NCBI GenBank assembly: GCA_012719295.1
Contig: JAAYAQ010000140.1
Span: forward strand, 1 to 32,309
Length of the DNA stretch: 32,309 bases
DNA from: Candidatus Hydrogenedentota bacterium
Lineage (GTDB): Bacteria > Hydrogenedentota > Hydrogenedentia > Hydrogenedentales > SLHB01
Direction of reading: 5' to 3'
Shown: positions 15,594 to 24,577 of the stretch, one piece after another
Position numbering within the stretch: the first letter of the stretch is position 1
How the letters are laid out: every line of letters starts with the position of its first letter
Position numbers and translations under genes: made by a program
Notes under the pieces: generated by a model
What the model was told of the DNA's origin: nothing
Databases searched by the model: none
The model's input: only the letters and a program-made list of their open reading frames with translations

Positions 15594-16061
15594 ATGTCAT
15601 TGATGACCGCAAAAACACCCCGGAACGGGGTGACGCTCCTCGCAGCGGCGCTCCTGGTATTCGCCATGGGTCCCGCGCAGTCGGCGTGCCTGTGCGGCAT
15701 GCCCGAGCACAGTGCGTGCACATCCCCTGCGTCCAGAGATGCCGCTTCATCCCCCGAGGCCTGTGTCTGCTGCGCCCCGGAGACCCCGGAACCGGCCGGT
15801 TGCGGGCCCCACGCCTCGCCGGGCGCGGACATCCACCGCTGCGATTGCGCGGCAAGCGCGCCGCAGGCCGACACCGCCGTCTTGACCGCCGCGACGGCGC
15901 CGTCCTCGCCCAAACCGATTGCGCCCATGCTTCCTGCCGGCGCCCCTCTGGCGCCGCACCCTGATCAGGCGGCCATCCACCGCGGTGGAGCCCCGGAGGA
16001 TGCCGGCTCGGCCGCCCCCCCACCCCCCTCGTATCTTCTGGCGTGCGCATTCCTGATCTAA
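15594..16061 (+). CDS. Small exported cysteine-rich protein, first gene of metal-efflux operon
   Basis: 155 residues; family not recognised. A signal peptide (hydrophobic VTLLAAALLVFAMGP, likely cleavage after AQSA) is followed by nine cysteines in about 60 residues, arranged as CLCG, SAC, CVCC, GCG and CDC, with some His. A Pro/Ala-rich spacer follows and then a short hydrophobic end, SYLLACAFLI, with a tenth Cys. The open frame begins far upstream at 14160 as the shadow of the oxidoreductase; ATG 15594 is chosen from AGAGAGG six bases before it and the signal peptide. Position (140 bp before the CusB gene) and composition suggest periplasmic binding or sensing of thiophilic metal ions such as Cu(I) or Ag(I). 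This is inference; no known chaperone motif was recognised. Confidence 0.75.
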   Translation: MSLMTAKTPRNGVTLLAAALLVFAMGPAQSACLCGMPEHSACTSPASRDAASSPEACVCCAPETPEPAGCGPHASPGADIHRCDCAASAPQADTAVLTAATAPSSPKPIAPMLPAGAPLAPHPDQAAIHRGGAPEDAGSAAPPPPSYLLACAFLI

Positions 16062-16201
16062 GGCGAACCCCGCCCCGTCCGGGCGGATGACGTGCGCAAT
16101 TCCCGGCACTCCGCGGATGCTCGGCAATCCGTGCGCGAGCCGGGCTGACGCAGCGGTGTTCGCGTCCTCGCAACCGGGGACAGTGCAGGAGTGTCAAGAG
16201 C

Positions 16202-18223
16202 ATGAAAACCATGAAGCCAACGCCTCGCCACGCCTGGCCCTATCTGAAGGCCGGAGCCATTGGGCTGGCCCTGCTAATAACGTTCTGGCTGGGCTACGTG
16301 TTACGCGGACCCGCGGCGCCCCCTTCCGCGGGCCCGGGCCATGAGCATGCCGCGGATGCGCAGGCCGGACAGCAGATCTGGACCTGTTCGATGCATCCCC
16401 AGATCCGCCAGAACAAGCCCGGTCAATGTCCCATCTGCGGGATGGATCTCGTCCCGGTAGCGGCGTCCAGCGATGCGGTTGCGGGACCGCGCGAATTCGC
16501 CGTCAGCGAGGGCGCGAAAGCCCTCATGAACATCGAGACGGCGGAGGTCACGCGGCAGTTCGTTACCCGCGAGGTCCGCATGATCGGCAAGATCGACTAC
16601 GACGAGACGCGCCTCGCCTACATCACCGCGTGGGTCCCCGGCCGGCTCGACCGCCTGTACGTGGATTACACGGGCATTCGCGTCAATCAGGGCGATCACA
16701 TGGTGCGCCTCTACAGTCCGGAGCTGCTCGTCGCGCAGGACGAGCTGCGCCGGGCGGCGCGGGCCATCAGCGAGATGCCCGCAAACGCCCCGGACGCCTT
16801 GCGCCGTACGGCCGAGGCCACCCGCAACGGGGCCCGGGAGAAACTGCGCCGGTGGGGGCTGGCCAACGCCCAGATCGAAGACGCCGAGAACCGGGGCATT
16901 GCGTCGGATCACGTCACCATCTACGCGCCCATGGGCGGCACGGTAATCCGCCGCGACGGCCAGGAAGGCATGTACGTCGACCAGGGCACGCGGCTCTACA
17001 CCCTCGCCGACCTCGAACACCTCTGGGTGAAACTCGACGCCTACGAGTCGGACCTCCCCTGGCTGCACTACGGGCAGAAGGCCCACTTCACCACCGAGGC
17101 GTATCCGGGCGAGGAATTCGAGGGACGGATCGCCTTCATCGATCCGTTGGTTGACGCCGTAACGCGCACCATTGACGTGCGGCTGGCCGTGTCCAATCCC
17201 GACGGGAAGCTGAAACCGGAGATGTTTGTCCGGGCCGTCGTACGCGCGCAACTGGCTACGGGCGGCCGCGTGATGGATCCCGAGCTGGCGGGGAAATGGA
17301 TCTCCCCCATGCACCCCGAGATCATTAAGGACGGCCCCGGTACCTGCGACATCTGCGGGATGGCGCTGGTCAAGGCCGAGGAGCTGGGTTACGTGCCCGC
17401 CAGAATCGATGAGGCTGCCGCCCCGCTGGTGATCCCCGCGACCGCCCCGCTCATCACGGGCGCGCGCGCCGTGGTGTATGTCGAGGTGCCCGGGCGCGAC
17501 CGGCCCACCTACGAAGGACGCGAGATCGTGCTCGGCCCGCGGGCGGGCGAGTTCTACCTGGTAGGCAGCGGCCTGAACGAAGGCGAGCGCGTGGTGGTCC
17601 GGGGCAACTTCAAGATCGACAGCGCCCTCCAAATCCAGGCCCGGCCCAGCATGATGCTGTCCGAGCATGAGTCCCGTACAGCTGAACCCGCCCGGCAGAA
17701 AACGGACCATCACGAACCGGTTCACGACGCGCCCGAATCGTTCCGCACCGGGTTGCGCGCGGTGTATGGCGCGTACACGCACCTCGTCGCGGCCTTGGCG
17801 GCCGACAAGTTCGACACCGCAAACGCAAGCGTGGAAGAACTGTCCGCCGCATTCGCGGAGATGGATGCCGGGGCCCTGGACGCCGCGCAACGCCAGGCCT
17901 GGGACGCCGCCGAGAGGGCCGTGCGTGAGGGCCTGGTGCACATGGAGCAGGCCAAGGCCATCGAGGACGTGCGCCGAGCCCTGCCTGGCATCACCGGGGG
18001 TCTGGCCGCGGCCATTGAAGTCTACGGGATCGCGGAAGGCCCGCCCGTCTACCGCGCCCACTGCCCCATGGCGCTTGATGGCAAAGGCGCCGACTGGCTT
18101 CAGCCGGATACGCCCATCCGCAACCCCTATTACGGCAGCGCGATGCTCGCGTGCGGCGAACTCACCGGACGCCTGGACGCGCCGGCCCACGGCGGCGCGC
18201 CCGAGGAAGCGGCCCATGAATAG
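16202..18223 (+). CDS. cusB: CusB-type RND periplasmic adaptor with two heavy-metal-binding motifs and DUF3347
   Basis: 673 residues. An N-terminal membrane anchor (~15-35) leads to a heavy-metal-binding motif at ~58-86 (TCSMHPQ...CPICGMDLVP), the membrane-fusion core (~100-360: barrel-sandwich hybrid with alpha-hairpin around EMPANAPDALRR and a beta-barrel), a second metal motif at ~362-390 (SPMHPE...CDICGMALVKAE, lacking the first Cys), a membrane-proximal domain with GLNEGERVVVRGNFKIDS, and a C-terminal DUF3347 (~510-655) with HCPMA, NPYYGSAML and ACGEL. Such adaptors bridge the inner-membrane pump and outer-membrane channel and pass metal to the pump. Length exceeds E. coli CusB (about 400) because of the added domains. 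ATG 16202 follows AGGAG. It overlaps the pump gene by 8 bp. Cu/Ag is the likeliest substrate. Confidence 0.93.
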   Translation: MKTMKPTPRHAWPYLKAGAIGLALLITFWLGYVLRGPAAPPSAGPGHEHAADAQAGQQIWTCSMHPQIRQNKPGQCPICGMDLVPVAASSDAVAGPREFAVSEGAKALMNIETAEVTRQFVTREVRMIGKIDYDETRLAYITAWVPGRLDRLYVDYTGIRVNQGDHMVRLYSPELLVAQDELRRAARAISEMPANAPDALRRTAEATRNGAREKLRRWGLANAQIEDAENRGIASDHVTIYAPMGGTVIRRDGQEGMYVDQGTRLYTLADLEHLWVKLDAYESDLPWLHYGQKAHFTTEAYPGEEFEGRIAFIDPLVDAVTRTIDVRLAVSNPDGKLKPEMFVRAVVRAQLATGGRVMDPELAGKWISPMHPEIIKDGPGTCDICGMALVKAEELGYVPARIDEAAAPLVIPATAPLITGARAVVYVEVPGRDRPTYEGREIVLGPRAGEFYLVGSGLNEGERVVVRGNFKIDSALQIQARPSMMLSEHESRTAEPARQKTDHHEPVHDAPESFRTGLRAVYGAYTHLVAALAADKFDTANASVEELSAAFAEMDAGALDAAQRQAWDAAERAVREGLVHMEQAKAIEDVRRALPGITGGLAAAIEVYGIAEGPPVYRAHCPMALDGKGADWLQPDTPIRNPYYGSAMLACGELTGRLDAPAHGGAPEEAAHE

Positions 18224-21200
18224 CCCGGCCAGCCAGACGCCCCGGCCGCGCGACCTGGGCTGGATAGACCGCGTCCTCTGGTTTTCGCTCAACAACAAGC
18301 TGGCGATCGCGCTGCTCATCGTCTTTTTCGCGGTCTGGGGCATCATGGCGGCCCCGTTCGACTGGGACACCGGCGCGCTCCCCCGCAGCCCCGTGCCCGT
18401 CGACGCCATCCCGGACCTCGGCGAGAATCAGCAAATCGTGTTCACCGACTGGCCGGGCCGGTCTCCCCAGGACGTGGAAGACCAGATCACCTACCCGCTC
18501 ACCGCCGCGCTCCTGGGCGTGCCGGAGGTCAAGACGATCCGGAGCGTCTCGGCGTTCGGGTTTTCGACCGTCTACGTCATTTTCGAGGAGGATGCCGACT
18601 TCTACTGGTCGCGAAGCCGCTTGCTCGAAAAACTTAACAGCCTGCCCGCGGACACCTTGCCCCAGGGGGTCCAGCCCGCCCTGGGACCCGACGCCACCGC
18701 GCTCGGCCAGGTCTTCTGGTACACCCTCGAGGGCCGCGAGCCCGGCGGCCGTCCCGCGGGCGGATGGGACCTCGCCGAACTGCGCAGCATCCAGGACTGG
18801 CTGGTCCGTTACGCCCTCCAATCGGCCCACGGCGTCAGCGAAGTGGCTTCGGTGGGCGGGTTCGTGCAGGAGTATCAGATCGACGTCGACCCGGACGCCA
18901 TGCGCGCCGCCAACATCACGCTCAGCGAGGTGTTTGATGCGGTCCGCGCGTCAAACGTCGATGTGGGCGCGCGCACCATCGAAGTCAACAAGGTCGAATA
19001 CGTGATTCGCGGCCTCGGGTTCATCGAGACGCTCGAAGACATCGAAGCGACCGTCATCAAGGTGGCCGGCAACACGCCCCTGCGCATCAGGGACGTCGCG
19101 CGGGTCTCGCTCGGGCCCGCATTGCGGCGCGGCGCGCTCGACAAGGCCGGTGCGGAGGCCGTGGGCGGCGTGGTGGTGGTGCGCTACGGCGCCAACCCGC
19201 TCGAGGCGATCAAAAACGTCAAAGCGAAGATCGCCGAGATCACACCGGCACTGCCCAGCAAGGCCTTCATCGATCTGTCGAAGGTAGACCGAAGCACCGT
19301 GGAAGCCTTTGCGGAACAGCACGGGTTCGAGGCGTTCGACGGAGCGGGGATCAATCAATCCGCCTGGCTGGACTGGTTGCGCGCGCATGACCGCGACGCG
19401 TGGCCCGGGTGGGCGGTGTTCAGCAAGGTGGAGATCGTCCCGTTCTACGACCGCACGGGGCTGATCTACGAGACCCTCGGCACGCTCAATGTCGCGATCG
19501 TGCTCGAGATCCTGGTGACGATCATCGTCGTGCTCGTCATGGTGCGCCATCTGCGGAGTTCGCTGCTCATCAGCATGCTGCTGCCCCTGGCCGTGCTCAT
19601 GTGCTTCATCGCCATGCGCGTGTTCGAGGTCGACGCCAACATCGTCGCGCTCTCGGGCATCGCCATTGCCATCGGCACCATGGTCGACATGGGGATCATC
19701 ATCTGTGAAAGCATCCTCAAGAAGCTCGACGAGGCCGGTCCCGGCGACAGCCGCCTCGTGGCGGTGTTCGAAGCCTCGAGCGAGGTGGGCAGCGCGGTCC
19801 TGACGGCCGTGGCCACGACGGTCGTGAGCTTCCTGCCCGTATTCGCCATGACCGGCGCTGAAGGCAAGCTGTTCCGGCCGCTCGCGTTCACCAAGACCTT
19901 CGCCCTGGTGGCGTCGGTCATCATCGCCGTCGTGCTGATCCCGCCGATGGCGCACGTGCTGATGGGCGGGCGGCCGTATGGCCTCCGCAAGCGGCGCGTG
20001 CTGAGCCTGCTGGCGGTAGCGGCGGGGCTCGGCGTATGGGTGCTCGCGTCATGGTGGGCCGGCGCGGCGCTTGTCGCGATGGGGCTGTATTATCTCGCGA
20101 GCGACGCCCTTCCCCGGCGCATAACCGGCGCTGCGTCTTCGGTTGCCAACGCGTTCGCGGTGCTGCTCGTGGCGCTGCTGCTCGCCGTGGCGTGGAACCC
20201 CCTCGGGCCCGAACGCGGTTTTGTAAGGAACGCCGTGTTCGTCGGGGCAGCCATCGGCGGATTGCTGGGGCTGTTCTTCGTGTTCCAGCGGTATTACGCC
20301 CGGCTTCTGCGGTGGTTTCTCGACCACAAACCGGTCTATTTGTTCATCGCGCTGGCCGTGGTGCTGGCGGGCGTCACGGCCTGGCTCGGATTCGACCGCG
20401 TGTTCGGATTCGTCCCGGCCGGGCTCGCGCGCGCGGGCGTCCCGTCCGAGCGCATCCGCACTACCCGCATCTGGAGCGCCGCCGCGCACGCCTTTCCCGG
20501 TTTCGGCAAGGAATTCATGCCGCCGCTCGACGAAGGCTCGTACCTCTACATGCCCACCACGATGCCGCACGCGTCGCTCGGAGAGGCCCTCGACGTCCTC
20601 CAGTACCAGGACCAGGCCATCGCCGCGCTCCCCGAGATCGAGTTGGTCGTCGGCAAGATCGGCCGTGTCGAAAGCGCGCTCGATCCCGCGCCCGCCTCGA
20701 TGATCGAAACTGTCATCACCTATAAACCGGAATACATCACCGACGCATCCGGACGACGCATGCGGTTCCGGTACGACCGCGAACACGGCGCGTTTGTGAG
20801 GGACCCCGACGGCCAGTTGATCCCGGATCCGGAGGGGCGGCCGTTCCGGCAGTGGCGCGACGAGATCCGCACGCCGGACGACCTCTGGAACGAGATCGTC
20901 CGCGCGGCCGAGATCCCCGGCACGACCACCGCGCCCAAGCTCCAGCCCATTGCCGCGCGCCAGGTCATGCTGCAGAGCGGCATGCGCGCCCCCATGGGCG
21001 TCAAAATCAAGGGACCCGATCTCGAAAGCATCGAGACCGCCGGCCTCGCGCTCGAACGCCTGCTCAGAGAGGTCCCCAGCGTGGAGCCGGACGCGGTCAT
21101 CGCCGACCGGATCGTCGGCAAACCGTATCTCGAGATCGATATCGACCGCGAGGCCATCGCGCGGTACGGCATCAGTATCCGCCAGGTGCAGGACGTGATC

Positions 21201-22244
21201 GAGGTCGCCATCGGCGGGCAGCCCATCACCACCACCGTCGAGGGACGCGAACGCTATCCCGTCCGCGTGCGGTATCTGCGCGAACTGCGCGACCAGATCG
21301 AGACGCTGGGACAGATCCTCGTGCCCTCGCCCGCCGGCGCCCAGATCCCCCTCGTCCAGTTGGCCGAGATTCGCTACGTGCGCGGGCCCGACGCCATCAA
21401 GAGCGAGGACACCTTCCTGGTCGGGTATGTGCTGTTCGACCGGAAACCCGCGTACGCCGAGGTGGATGTGGTCGAGCAGTGCCGCGCCTGGCTCGAAGAG
21501 AAGCTCTCCTCCGGCGAGCTGCAGTTGCCGCCCGGCGTCAGTTACCAGTTCGCGGGCGCCTACGAGAACCAGGTCCGGTCGCAGAAGACCCTGGCCCTCG
21601 TGCTGCCGCTGGCGCTGTTCATCATATTCATGATCCTCTATTTCCAGTTCCGGTCGGTGCCGACCGCGCTGCTGGTCTTTTCGGGGATCGGGCTCGCGTG
21701 GTCGGGCGGGTTTCTGCTGATGTGGCTGTACGCCCAGCCGTGGTTTCTTGATTTCAGCGTGTTCGGGGCGAACCTCCGGGAACTGTTCCAGGTGCGCGAA
21801 ATCAATCTGAGCGTGGCGATCTGGGTCGGGTTCCTCGCGCTGTTCGGCATCGCCTCCGACGACGGCGTGGTGCTCGCCACGTTTCTCGACCAGAGCTTCG
21901 CGAAACGCCGTCCCGAATCCATTCGCGAAATCCGCGACGCCACCGTGGCCGGCGCCCAGCGGCGCATCCGACCCTGCCTGATGACTACCGCAACCACCAT
22001 CCTCGCCCTGATCCCCGTGCTCACCTCGACAGGACGCGGCGCGGACATCATGGTCCCCATGGCGATTCCGTCGTTCGGGGGCATGCTGGTCGAACTGATG
22101 ACGATCTTTCTCGTGCCCATCCTCTATTGCTGGGTGCAGGAGTTCCGGCTCCGGTGGGGCCGATCCGCCCTGCCCGCACCCCTGGAAACCGAACACGCGG
22201 GCGGTCCGCACGAGCCGTCCGCGGACAAGGAGTACCCCTCATGA
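18216..22244 (+). CDS. cusA: CusA/CzcA-type heavy-metal RND efflux pump, enlarged
   Basis: 1342 residues, versus about 1050 for E. coli CusA. It drives metal export with the proton gradient as part of a three-component pump. Seen: N-terminal VDAIPDLGENQQIVFTDWPG; the TM4 proton-relay aspartate D491 in GTMVDMGIII; D1215/D1216 in GIASDDGVV, where CusA has its TM10 glutamate; and M829 and M918 (PASMIETV, RQVMLQSGM) at the places of two CusA metal-site methionines. Extra material includes ~40 residues before VEIVPFYDRTG, added hydrophobic segments at ~590-690, and a charged loop at ~845-890. Similar insertions occur in large Bacteroidota-type members. The open frame starts at 17667, but ATG 18216 overlaps the adaptor stop and starts the native N-terminus. 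It shares ATGA with the next gene. Confidence 0.95.
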   Translation: MNSPASQTPRPRDLGWIDRVLWFSLNNKLAIALLIVFFAVWGIMAAPFDWDTGALPRSPVPVDAIPDLGENQQIVFTDWPGRSPQDVEDQITYPLTAALLGVPEVKTIRSVSAFGFSTVYVIFEEDADFYWSRSRLLEKLNSLPADTLPQGVQPALGPDATALGQVFWYTLEGREPGGRPAGGWDLAELRSIQDWLVRYALQSAHGVSEVASVGGFVQEYQIDVDPDAMRAANITLSEVFDAVRASNVDVGARTIEVNKVEYVIRGLGFIETLEDIEATVIKVAGNTPLRIRDVARVSLGPALRRGALDKAGAEAVGGVVVVRYGANPLEAIKNVKAKIAEITPALPSKAFIDLSKVDRSTVEAFAEQHGFEAFDGAGINQSAWLDWLRAHDRDAWPGWAVFSKVEIVPFYDRTGLIYETLGTLNVAIVLEILVTIIVVLVMVRHLRSSLLISMLLPLAVLMCFIAMRVFEVDANIVALSGIAIAIGTMVDMGIIICESILKKLDEAGPGDSRLVAVFEASSEVGSAVLTAVATTVVSFLPVFAMTGAEGKLFRPLAFTKTFALVASVIIAVVLIPPMAHVLMGGRPYGLRKRRVLSLLAVAAGLGVWVLASWWAGAALVAMGLYYLASDALPRRITGAASSVANAFAVLLVALLLAVAWNPLGPERGFVRNAVFVGAAIGGLLGLFFVFQRYYARLLRWFLDHKPVYLFIALAVVLAGVTAWLGFDRVFGFVPAGLARAGVPSERIRTTRIWSAAAHAFPGFGKEFMPPLDEGSYLYMPTTMPHASLGEALDVLQYQDQAIAALPEIELVVGKIGRVESALDPAPASMIETVITYKPEYITDASGRRMRFRYDREHGAFVRDPDGQLIPDPEGRPFRQWRDEIRTPDDLWNEIVRAAEIPGTTTAPKLQPIAARQVMLQSGMRAPMGVKIKGPDLESIETAGLALERLLREVPSVEPDAVIADRIVGKPYLEIDIDREAIARYGISIRQVQDVIEVAIGGQPITTTVEGRERYPVRVRYLRELRDQIETLGQILVPSPAGAQIPLVQLAEIRYVRGPDAIKSEDTFLVGYVLFDRKPAYAEVDVVEQCRAWLEEKLSSGELQLPPGVSYQFAGAYENQVRSQKTLALVLPLALFIIFMILYFQFRSVPTALLVFSGIGLAWSGGFLLMWLYAQPWFLDFSVFGANLRELFQVREINLSVAIWVGFLALFGIASDDGVVLATFLDQSFAKRRPESIREIRDATVAGAQRRIRPCLMTTATTILALIPVLTSTGRGADIMVPMAIPSFGGMLVELMTIFLVPILYCWVQEFRLRWGRSALPAPLETEHAGGPHEPSADKEYPS

Positions 22245-23725
22245 TTATCATGCTGCTTGCGGCTGCGTTCGCCGCCACCGGCGTCGAGCCGCCCGACGTC
22301 TACGCCGGAAACGACGAGTTGCGCGGCTACCTGCTCGAAGCCGCCGAAAACAACCCGGCCCTCCTGGCGCGGTACGAAACCTGGCGCGCCGCCCTCGAAC
22401 GCATCCCCCAGGTCACCTCGCTGGACGACCCCATGCTGTCGTATGGCCAGTTCATCCAGTCCGAAGCGGCGCGGGCGCGGATCGCGCTGAGCCAGAAGTT
22501 CCCCTGGTTCGGCACGTTGCGCGCGCGGGGCGACAAGGCCGCCGCGGAAGCCGACGCCGCGCTCCAGGCGTTCTTCTCCGAGCGCAACCGCGTCATTGCC
22601 GAGGTCAAGAAGGCCTATTTCGAGTACGCCTTTCTGGCCGACGCCGTGCTCGTCACCGAGGCGCAGCTCGAAGTCCTCGATTACATGGAAGATGTGGTGG
22701 AGTCGAAGCTCGCCCTCGGCCTGGCCAACCAGGACGAGCTGTTGCGCGTTTCCATCGAGAAAGCCCAGGTGCGCGACCGGCACGACGGCTACCTGCAGAA
22801 CAAACCGGCCCGCATGGCCCGTCTCAACGAGGCCCTGGGACGCGACGTGCTCAGCGAGATCCCGTTTCCGCAGGCCACGCCGCTGCCGCCCGCGCTGCCG
22901 CCGGCGGAAACCGTTCTCGCGCGCGTCGACGAGGCCAACCCGGACCTCAAGGCGCTCGAGCATGTGCTCGAAAGCCGGGAACGCGATATCGAACTCGCGC
23001 GCAAGGAAGGATACCCGGAGTTCACGGCGGGCCTCGAATATGCCGCGATAAGCAAGCCCCGCCAGATTCGTCCCGACCGGGTATCCGCCGACAATCTGGC
23101 CACGGGTTACCGGCTCCTGAACACCTTCACGGGAAGGACGCCGTTCGAACCCGTCAATACCGCCATCGATGCCTATGGACTGGCCACCAGCCGCGAGCCC
23201 ATGAACTATTCCGACGGCGGGGACGACGAGATTATGCTCTCGCTCACGGTGAGCGTGCCGCTCTGGCGGAAACGGATCAAGGCGGGCATCGAAGAGGCGC
23301 GCCTGCTGCACCGTGCCGCCGGGCACGACAAACGCAGCCGTGAACTCGCGTTGCAACGCTCCGCGCGCATGGCGATATTCGAGGTCGAAGACGCGCTGCG
23401 CCGTTACCGCCTGTATCGCGACACCCTCGTTCCCCAGGCCGCGCAAACCTACGAGAGCCTGCAAAGCCAATACTCGACCGCGGCCGGCGGCGCCGATTTC
23501 CTCGATCTGCTCGACAGTGTTCAGACCCTGCTCTCCTTCGAGCTGGAACAGGTTCGGGCGACACGCGACGTGCAGCTCGCCGCGGCCGAACTCGAATTCC
23601 TGATGGGCGGTCCGTGGCCGCGGACCGGCGGCACGGCCGCGCCCGCGAAGGAAAATGCTTCTGATCAGGAGGCAACGTACCGTATCAACGTTCAACGAAG
23701 TGCGCACAACGAAACGGAGGGTTAA
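22241..23725 (+). CDS. cusC: Outer-membrane efflux protein (TolC/CusC family)
   Basis: 494 residues. A short signal peptide (MIIMLLAAAFAATG) is followed by two outer-membrane-factor repeats of long amphipathic helices, for example ALSQKFPWFGTLRARGDKA, VIAEVKKAYFEYAFLADAV and LTVSVPLWRKRIKAGIEEA, motifs typical of metal-efflux OMFs. No lipobox cysteine is visible, so unlike E. coli CusC it is probably not a lipoprotein. It trimerises to form the exit duct of the pump. The start is ATG 22241, overlapping the pump's TGA by 4 bp, with AAGGAG eight bases before it. The next gene follows 3 bp after its stop. Confidence 0.92.
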   Translation: MIIMLLAAAFAATGVEPPDVYAGNDELRGYLLEAAENNPALLARYETWRAALERIPQVTSLDDPMLSYGQFIQSEAARARIALSQKFPWFGTLRARGDKAAAEADAALQAFFSERNRVIAEVKKAYFEYAFLADAVLVTEAQLEVLDYMEDVVESKLALGLANQDELLRVSIEKAQVRDRHDGYLQNKPARMARLNEALGRDVLSEIPFPQATPLPPALPPAETVLARVDEANPDLKALEHVLESRERDIELARKEGYPEFTAGLEYAAISKPRQIRPDRVSADNLATGYRLLNTFTGRTPFEPVNTAIDAYGLATSREPMNYSDGGDDEIMLSLTVSVPLWRKRIKAGIEEARLLHRAAGHDKRSRELALQRSARMAIFEVEDALRRYRLYRDTLVPQAAQTYESLQSQYSTAAGGADFLDLLDSVQTLLSFELEQVRATRDVQLAAAELEFLMGGPWPRTGGTAAPAKENASDQEATYRINVQRSAHNETEG

Positions 23726-23728
23726 CCC

Positions 23729-24382
23729 ATGACGCGAATGATAATGATCCTGTTGGCGGGCGCCGCGGCGCTGGTGGGCAGGGCCGCACCTGCGGGCGAG
23801 ACTTCCCCGCCTTCCCGGGACGGCCTCTACACGCTCGCGACCTGCCCGGTCTCGGGCGCCCGGCTCGGCTCGATGGGCGAGCCGGTGGTCAAAAAGTACG
23901 ATGGGCGCGAGGTGCGCTTCTGTTGCGCGGGATGCGTCCCCACATTCGAGGCGGATAAGGAGACGTACTTCGGCAAGATCGACGCGGCCGTGGTCAAGGA
24001 ACAGAAGAAGCTCTATCCTCTCGACACCTGCCTTGTAAGCGGGCAGAAGCTCGGTTCCATGGGCGAACCCGTCGACAAGGTGTACCGGAACCGGCTCGTA
24101 CGGTTCTGCTGCGCGGGATGCAATGCCACATTCGACGCGGACCCGGCGAAGTACCTCAAGAAGCTCGATGCCGCCATTGTCGAGAAACAGAAAGACGCCT
24201 ACCCGGCCGGGACGTGCGTCGTATCGGGTGAGAAGCTCGGGGCCAAAGGCGAGCCCGTCGACTACGTCGCGGGAAACCGGCTGGTGCGGTTCTGCTGCGC
24301 CGGGTGCATCAAGGAGTTCGAGAAAGCCCCCCGAACATACCTCGACAAGCTCGACGCCATCGCCCCGTCTTCGGGTGAGTGA
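23729..24382 (+). CDS. Exported protein of three TRASH/YHS-like cysteine repeats
   Basis: 217 residues. A signal peptide (~1-22) is followed by three tandem copies of one unit, starting at residues 38, 100 and 162 with an exact 62-residue period. Each begins T-C-x-V-S-G and ends R-F-C-C-A-G-C, with a GEPV segment between and a helical linker after. The Cys pattern (one Cys, ~25 residues, then CC-x2-C) resembles metal-binding TRASH or YHS domains. It closes the efflux operon, 3 bp after the outer-membrane gene, with GGAGGG as ribosome site. Likely role: periplasmic binding or buffering of Cu/Ag and delivery to the pump, a place held by CusF in E. coli (inference). Repeats 1 and 2 are the closest pair and repeat 3 is truncated to ~56 residues. 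Confidence 0.85.
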   Translation: MTRMIMILLAGAAALVGRAAPAGETSPPSRDGLYTLATCPVSGARLGSMGEPVVKKYDGREVRFCCAGCVPTFEADKETYFGKIDAAVVKEQKKLYPLDTCLVSGQKLGSMGEPVDKVYRNRLVRFCCAGCNATFDADPAKYLKKLDAAIVEKQKDAYPAGTCVVSGEKLGAKGEPVDYVAGNRLVRFCCAGCIKEFEKAPRTYLDKLDAIAPSSGE

Positions 24383-24426
24383 TCCCCAAGAGCCAGACGG
24401 ACGATGAATCCCCCGCGAGGTTAAAG

Positions 24427-24493
24427 ACCTGAGCGAACGCCGCGGGCGCTGCTCCCGTGAGCCGGAAGCTCCTGCACGGTCAATTGCTCAGGT
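24427..24493 (+). promoter_or_regulatory. Inverted repeat between operon end and glycosidase gene
   Basis: ACCTGAGC (24427-24434) and GCTCAGGT (24486-24493) are perfect complements 51 bases apart, enclosing further G+C-rich complementary segments. No T-run follows, so this is not a classical intrinsic terminator. A weak -10 (TATGCT, 24516-24521) lies just downstream and could serve the glycosidase gene. Confidence 0.35.
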
Positions 24494-24577
24494 TCATTTC
24501 CGGGCGCGGGTGATGTATGCTGCCGTCTCCGCATGTACGCATGAAGAAATCCCGGGATACTACAAGGAGATCCAGTC

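Noticed and set aside
17667-18215. Extended N-terminus of CusA
   Set aside because: This is the out-of-frame shadow of the CusB DUF3347 region; ATG 18216 gives the native pump start.
20049-22211. 720-residue minus-strand frame inside cusA
   Set aside because: Same reason; no recognisable motif and no ribosome site, while the sense strand codes a clear RND pump.
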